Shown here: positions 6,824 to 10,312 of the stretch, piece by piece
Numbering within the stretch: the first letter of the stretch is position 1
How the letters are laid out: the number at the start of each line of letters is the position of its first letter
Assembly: GCA_026713405.1 (NCBI GenBank)
Contig: JAPOON010000151.1
Span: 1 to 10,312 of the forward strand
Direction: 5' to 3'
DNA from: Gammaproteobacteria bacterium
GTDB taxonomy: Bacteria > Pseudomonadota > Gammaproteobacteria > Pseudomonadales > Azotimanducaceae_A
Length of the DNA stretch: 10,312 nucleotides
The notes under the pieces: generated by a model
What the model was told of the DNA's origin: nothing
The model's input: the letters and a program-made list of their open reading frames with translations, nothing else
The model's database searches: none
Made by a program: the position numbers and the translations under genes

Positions 6824-7639
6824 GTGCACTATCCTGCTATCGATCCAGTGATCGTCTCGTTCGGACCTCTCGCCGTCAGGTGGTACGGCCTTGCGTACCT
6901 GGCGGCTTTCGTCCTCTGCTGGTGGCTGGGCAACCTGCAGAGCCGGAGGGCGTTCCCGGGCTGGACCGGTCCGCAGGTCTCGGACCTCGTGTTCTACGGA
7001 GCGGTCGGAGCGGTGATCGGCGGCCGTCTCGGTTTTGTGCTGTTCTATGCGTTCGAGTCCTTTCTGCGTGACCCGCTGGTACTGATCAGGATATGGGACG
7101 GGGGCATGTCGTTTCATGGGGGGCTGCTCGGGGTAATAGCCGCCATGGCCTGGTTCGCACGGCGGACCGATCGGAGCTTCTGGCAGGTAGCGGATTTCCT
7201 GGCTCCACTGGTGCCCCTGGGCCTTGGCCTCGGGCGCCTGGGAAATTTTGCGAACACCGAGTTGCCGGGTCGTATGACGGAGGCACCCTGGGGCCTGGTC
7301 TATCCCTGTACCGCGGATGCCGTGCGTAGCATCAACGTGATGTGCACCGGCGAGTGGGAGTCCTTTGCCCGGCACCCGTCGTCGCTCTACCAGGCGTTTG
7401 CGGAAGGCCTGGTACTTTTCGCGCTGCTCTGGTGGATCGCTGCCCGGCCGCGTCCGGCGGGGGTGATTTCGGGTGCCTTCCTGGCGGGCTACGGCGCCCT
7501 GCGCTTCGTCACCGAGTTCTTCCGGATGCCGGACGCACACATCGGCTTCATCGCCTTCGACTGGCTCACCATGGGCCAGTTGCTGTCGCTCCCGATGGCG
7601 ATCGTTGGTATTCTGGTGATCCTTTGGGCGTTGCGATGA
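6824..7639 (+). CDS. lgt: Prolipoprotein diacylglyceryl transferase
   Basis: Lgt is an inner-membrane enzyme that transfers diacylglycerol from phosphatidylglycerol to the lipobox Cys of prolipoproteins, the first step of lipoprotein maturation. The 271-residue product shows VRWYGLAYLAAF near the N-terminus, MSFHGGLLG at 95-103 (His98, equivalent to E. coli His103), GLGRLGNFANTELPGR (Arg138, equivalent to the essential Arg143) and LRFVTEFFR at 226-234 (Arg227, equivalent to Arg239). Several hydrophobic segments fit the seven-TM topology (about 18-36, 54-76, 98-110, 122-138, 190-206, 212-226, 248-269). The start is GTG, fixed by a GGAG 7 bases upstream and by the family N-terminus. Its last bases overlap the start of thyA as ATGA, the usual arrangement for this pair. 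Confidence 0.97.
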   Translation: MHYPAIDPVIVSFGPLAVRWYGLAYLAAFVLCWWLGNLQSRRAFPGWTGPQVSDLVFYGAVGAVIGGRLGFVLFYAFESFLRDPLVLIRIWDGGMSFHGGLLGVIAAMAWFARRTDRSFWQVADFLAPLVPLGLGLGRLGNFANTELPGRMTEAPWGLVYPCTADAVRSINVMCTGEWESFARHPSSLYQAFAEGLVLFALLWWIAARPRPAGVISGAFLAGYGALRFVTEFFRMPDAHIGFIAFDWLTMGQLLSLPMAIVGILVILWALR

Positions 7640-8529
7640 CGCACGGCGAACACCAGTACCTCACCCTCCTGCAGGATCTGCTCGATCACGGCGATGAACG
7701 GGTCGACCGTACCGGCGTCGGCACCAGGGCGTTGTTCGGCCGTGAGATGCGCTTCGACCTCTCGAACGGCTTTCCCGTATTCACCACAAAACGGGTCTAT
7801 TGGAAAACGGCATTCAAGGAGATGCTCTGGATGCTGGACGGCGGATCGAACATCCGCGAGCTGCTCGAGCAGGGCGTGCGGATCTGGACGGACTGGCCGC
7901 TCCAGCGGTATCGCGAGGCTACCGGCGAGCGCATCACACAGGAAGCGTTCGAAAGACGGGTGCTCGAGGACGACGCGTTCGCGCGGGAGTGGGGCGATCT
8001 CGGGCCTGTCTACGGCAAGCAGTGGCGCCGATGGCGCGCGAGCGACGGCCGTGAAATCGACCAGGTCCAGGGCGTCATCGACACGATCAGGAACAATCCG
8101 GCCAGTCGCCGCATCCTGTGGGATGGCTGGAACGTCGCCGAGCTGGACCAGATGGCGCTCCCGCCCTGCCACAAGCAGTATTCCTTTTTCGTCCGATCGG
8201 ACGGGACGCTATGCGGCTCGGTCATCCAGCGCTCGGCAGACAGTTTCCTGGGCCTGCCGTGGAATGTCGTGAACCTCGCGCTGGTAACCAGCCTGCTGGC
8301 CGAGCAGACGGGGCTTCGGCCCGGTGAAATCGCATGGTACGGCCTGGACGTTCACCTTTACCTGAATCACGTTGAGCAGGCTGCGGAACAACTGGCTCGG
8401 TCACCGCGCCCGTTTCCGACGCTCCGGATCAAGCGGCGCCCTCCCACGCTGTTCGACTACCGAATCAAGGATTTCGAGATGGTTTCGTACGACCCCCACC
8501 CCGCAATTTCCGCGCCGATCGCGGTGTAA
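7636..8529 (+). CDS. thyA: Thymidylate synthase
   Basis: ThyA makes dTMP from dUMP using methylene-tetrahydrofolate, in the cytoplasm. The start is ATG 7636, overlapping the lgt stop (ATGA); MTHGEHQYLTLLQDLLDHG lines up with the E. coli N-terminus, and the frame's open extension back to 7342 lies inside lgt. Key residues are all present: DRTGVGT phosphate loop, Glu62 in KEMLWML, IWTDW, GDLGPVYGKQW, SRRILWDGWN, nucleophile Cys178 in LPPCHKQ, QRSADSFLGLPWN, DVHLYLNH, and the conserved C-terminus YDPHPAISAPIAV. At 297 aa it is longer than E. coli (264) because of about 30 extra residues (88-118) between IWTDW and GDLGPVYG, a position where longer bacterial enzymes also carry an insert. No strong Shine-Dalgarno is seen, so expression probably relies on coupling to lgt. 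Confidence 0.97.
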   Translation: MTHGEHQYLTLLQDLLDHGDERVDRTGVGTRALFGREMRFDLSNGFPVFTTKRVYWKTAFKEMLWMLDGGSNIRELLEQGVRIWTDWPLQRYREATGERITQEAFERRVLEDDAFAREWGDLGPVYGKQWRRWRASDGREIDQVQGVIDTIRNNPASRRILWDGWNVAELDQMALPPCHKQYSFFVRSDGTLCGSVIQRSADSFLGLPWNVVNLALVTSLLAEQTGLRPGEIAWYGLDVHLYLNHVEQAAEQLARSPRPFPTLRIKRRPPTLFDYRIKDFEMVSYDPHPAISAPIAV

Positions 8530-8553
8530 TCCGTTGTCAGATAGTGCATCGGT

Positions 8554-8566
8554 GTCGAACTTCGAC
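8554..8566. repeat. Short inverted repeat after thyA
   Basis: GTCGAA-C-TTCGAC lies 24 bp after the thyA stop. A further weak 6-bp stem (TCGGCG 8605-8610, CGCCGA 8622-8627) follows. Neither has a T-run. Together they are the only dyads noticed in the 195-bp gap before the desaturase gene, where I saw no convincing terminator or promoter. Confidence 0.25.
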
Positions 8567-8713
8567 CCCGCCCCCACCTTAAGATCAACCCGTTAACGCG
8601 CTGTTCGGCGTCCAATCCCTGCGCCGATTCGCGCCATTGCCTGAGTGGAGGGACTACGCGCGTGCATGGAAACGCACCCGAGTCCAGGACTTCAGGACCG
8701 GGCCTGGCGCGCC

Positions 8714-8720
8714 GGAGGTG
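8714..8720 (+). promoter_or_regulatory. Strong Shine-Dalgarno deciding the desaturase start
   Basis: GGAGGTG, with 6 bases between GGAGG and ATG 8725, is near-perfect and argues for that start rather than the in-frame ATG at 8662, whose 21 extra residues (Arg/Gly/Ser/Pro-rich) look non-coding. Confidence 0.75.
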
Positions 8721-8724
8721 TATC

Positions 8725-9570
8725 ATGGTCGAAATTCGGACAGGACCAATGGAACCGTTCGACGGGAACCTGTTTGCCGTTTGCCTGGCTGGGGCGACTC
8801 TGGCCGGCCTCGCCGTCTACCACTCGGTCGCGGGCTACTATCACTACCGCTACTACGTGCGCCGGCGCCACGAGCCCGAGACCTGGAAGTGCCAGCCTGC
8901 GCGCTTCCTGACCGCCCGAATGCACCGCAAGGCCATTCGCGTCGGCACTGCGAACCTGACACTGGCCGGCATGATTACCGGCATCTGCGTCTACGGCGTT
9001 GCTTCAGGCGCGCTGAAAACGCCCATCTACACGGATGTGGCCGAGTACGGCTGGGCATACACACTCGGCATGACGGCCGTGCTGTTCGTGCTGGTCGACT
9101 GCATCAACTACTGGGTTCATCGCGCCATGCACGTGAAGTTCCTGTTCAAGCACATCCACCACCGCCACCACCGTTATGTTGCAACCACGCCCTACGTGGC
9201 GACCGCGATGCACCCGGCCGAACTGCTCGTACAACAGTTGGCGTCATTCGTGCCGCTGTTCTTCATCCCGGTGCATGCGGCATCGGCCGCGGGTGTCCTG
9301 CTCTACATTCTGGCCTACAACGTCGTTGACCATTCCGGCGTCAGGCTCGTCTCCGTCCTGCCGTGGCAACCGACCTCGAGGTACCACGACGACCACCACG
9401 CGCACTTCCATGTCAACTACGGGCAACACCTGATGATCTGGGACCGCCTGTTCGGCACCCTGCGCCGACAGAATCGACGCTACGGCGAAGACGTGTTCGG
9501 GGGGCGAGGCGTCCGCGAGGCCACCGTTGGCGGGGAGCGGGCCACGGCCGATCCCTTCGTCAGATACTGA
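8725..9570 (+). CDS. Sterol desaturase / fatty acid hydroxylase superfamily membrane protein
   Basis: Non-haem di-iron integral membrane oxidase of the fatty acid hydroxylase superfamily (C-5 sterol desaturase-like), acting on a lipid, sterol-like or isoprenoid substrate that cannot be named from sequence. The three histidine clusters that bind iron are present: HRAMH at 132-136 (HX3H), HIHHRHH at 143-149 (contains HX2HH) and HDDHH at 221-225 (HX2HH). The additional His163 (AMHPAE) and His203 (VDHSG) also fit the family. The C-terminal YHDDHHAHFHVNYGQ followed by WDRLFGTLRR is close to the eukaryotic-type C-5 desaturase signature. Membrane segments lie at about 15-37, 73-95, 108-130 and 168-200. 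The product is 281 aa, a normal length. The tail after 255 is hydrophilic and variable. A membrane protein gene follows within 15 bp, suggesting an operon. Confidence 0.92.
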   Translation: MVEIRTGPMEPFDGNLFAVCLAGATLAGLAVYHSVAGYYHYRYYVRRRHEPETWKCQPARFLTARMHRKAIRVGTANLTLAGMITGICVYGVASGALKTPIYTDVAEYGWAYTLGMTAVLFVLVDCINYWVHRAMHVKFLFKHIHHRHHRYVATTPYVATAMHPAELLVQQLASFVPLFFIPVHAASAAGVLLYILAYNVVDHSGVRLVSVLPWQPTSRYHDDHHAHFHVNYGQHLMIWDRLFGTLRRQNRRYGEDVFGGRGVREATVGGERATADPFVRY

Positions 9571-9585
9571 GGACAGGCCGGGACC

Positions 9586-10312
9586 TTGGCAACGCTTCCC
9601 TGGGACACGGCGCCCCATCTCCCGTGGCAGATGTTCATGAGCCCTGGGGAGCAGTGGGCGAATCAGCCCACGTTCCTGATCGGTGAGACCGTCATCATCG
9701 CATGCGCCCTGGCCGCGCTGGTCCATGCGCGCAGAACGGGGCGCGCAAACCTGTTGATCTGGCTTGCCGCGCTGGTCGCGGGTACCGGCAACGATCTGAT
9801 CTTCATGGCCCTGCCCCTGGTCGACAACTTCTGGCAGGCTCAGGCAACCATCATGCTCACGCCGCGCGTACCGCTGTACATCCTGTGCCTGTACGTGGTG
9901 TTCATGTACTGGCCCACGGTCGCCGTGCGCCGTCTGGGATGGCCGCGCTGGCCGACCGCGGCGCTCACCGGGCTGGTCGCATGCCTGCTCTACGCGCCTT
10001 ACGACATTGTCGGCGCCAAGTTCCTCTGGTGGACCTGGCATGACACCGATGCCTCCATCGCCGCGCGGCTGTTCGGCGCGCCGGTTAGCAGCAGCCTGTG
10101 GGTACTAACCTTCACGGGCTCCTTCGCCCTGCTTGTCGACTTCGTTCTGCGGGACAGGGCAGTCACAACCGGGAGCCTTGCCATCGGCTTTGCACTGGTC
10201 GCCGGGCTGACGACGGCGATGATGATGGTGCAGATGACGGCGCTGCAGACCATTGACGGTGGCACGCCCCGATATCTGGCCCTGGGCGCGGGTCTCGCAA
10301 TCTACGGCGCCG
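9586..10312 (+). CDS. Polytopic membrane protein of unknown function (3' truncated by window)
   Basis: The frame is open from TTG 9586 to the window end (242 codons) with no stop. From TTG it begins LATLPWDTAPHLPWQ; ATG 9631 is the alternative start, and neither has a strong Shine-Dalgarno (an AGG lies 8 bases before the TTG). Hydrophobic segments lie at about 30-47, 56-77, 94-113, 122-137, 167-186, 196-218 and 229-242, so at least six or seven membrane spans. Between them are conserved-looking polar/aromatic motifs: AGTGNDLIFMALPLVDNFWQ, MLTPRVPLY, YAPYDIVGAKFLWWTWHDTD and GAPVSSSLWVLTF. I do not recognise a characterised family. The acidic/His/Trp motif at 138-154 could be a functional site. 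Its position 15 bp after the desaturase suggests co-transcription and perhaps a shared lipid pathway, which is inference only. Codon use matches the neighbours. Confidence 0.8.
   Translation, partial: MATLPWDTAPHLPWQMFMSPGEQWANQPTFLIGETVIIACALAALVHARRTGRANLLIWLAALVAGTGNDLIFMALPLVDNFWQAQATIMLTPRVPLYILCLYVVFMYWPTVAVRRLGWPRWPTAALTGLVACLLYAPYDIVGAKFLWWTWHDTDASIAARLFGAPVSSSLWVLTFTGSFALLVDFVLRDRAVTTGSLAIGFALVAGLTTAMMMVQMTALQTIDGGTPRYLALGAGLAIYGA

Noticed and set aside
7342..7635. Upstream extension of the thyA frame to ATG 7342
   Set aside because: It lies inside lgt in another frame and has no family similarity; ATG 7636 matches the ThyA N-terminus.
8637..9329. Plus-strand ORF of 230 codons overlapping the desaturase
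   Set aside because: Off-frame shadow of the desaturase gene, Arg-rich and without motifs.

Overview
The window is GC-rich chromosomal DNA with dense, mostly ordinary housekeeping genes. Gene content and order suggest a gammaproteobacterium. The main evidence is the rppH-ptsP-lgt-thyA order known from Escherichia coli and relatives, together with a split-type glycine decarboxylase (gcvPB) as found in purple-sulfur-bacteria-like lineages. The lineage is inferred from gene content; no rRNA or tRNA is present to confirm it.

Layout: (1) 2-661 (+) is the 3' part of gcvPB. (2) 685-2731 (-), convergent with it, encodes a thioredoxin-fold/DUF255 (YyaL/SPATA20-like) protein of about 681 aa, broken by an apparent one-base frameshift near 1168. 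(3) After a divergent intergenic region with a candidate promoter and an inverted repeat comes rppH (2927-3418, +), overlapped by ptsP (3412-5721, +). ptsP is cut by an in-frame TAA at 4300-4302, exactly where the family has a conserved Tyr, so it reads as two ORFs. (4) A perfect 20-bp palindrome lies on the ptsP stop codon, followed by a second hairpin; the convergent NRDE/TANGO2-like gene runs 5814-6635 (-) and has a good sigma-70-like promoter upstream. (5) lgt (6824-7639, +) and thyA (7636-8529, +) overlap by ATGA. (6) 8725-9570 (+) encodes a sterol desaturase/fatty acid hydroxylase superfamily membrane enzyme, followed at once by a polytopic membrane protein of unknown function (9586 onward) that runs off the window.

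How the genes fit together: rppH (RNA 5'-pyrophosphohydrolase) and ptsP (enzyme I of the nitrogen PTS) form a translationally coupled pair, and lgt and thyA form another. An oppositely oriented NRDE gene sits between the pairs. The desaturase and membrane protein pair is the least explained part and may act together on a membrane lipid, but nothing in the sequence identifies the substrate.

I found no mobile element, CRISPR array, RNA gene, toxin-antitoxin or defence system. The most notable observations are the two gene disruptions within about 3.2 kb (DUF255 frameshift, ptsP nonsense codon), plus an atypical Asn in a usually Lys-containing ptsP motif. These could reflect sequence error or real gene decay, and the window alone cannot decide between them.
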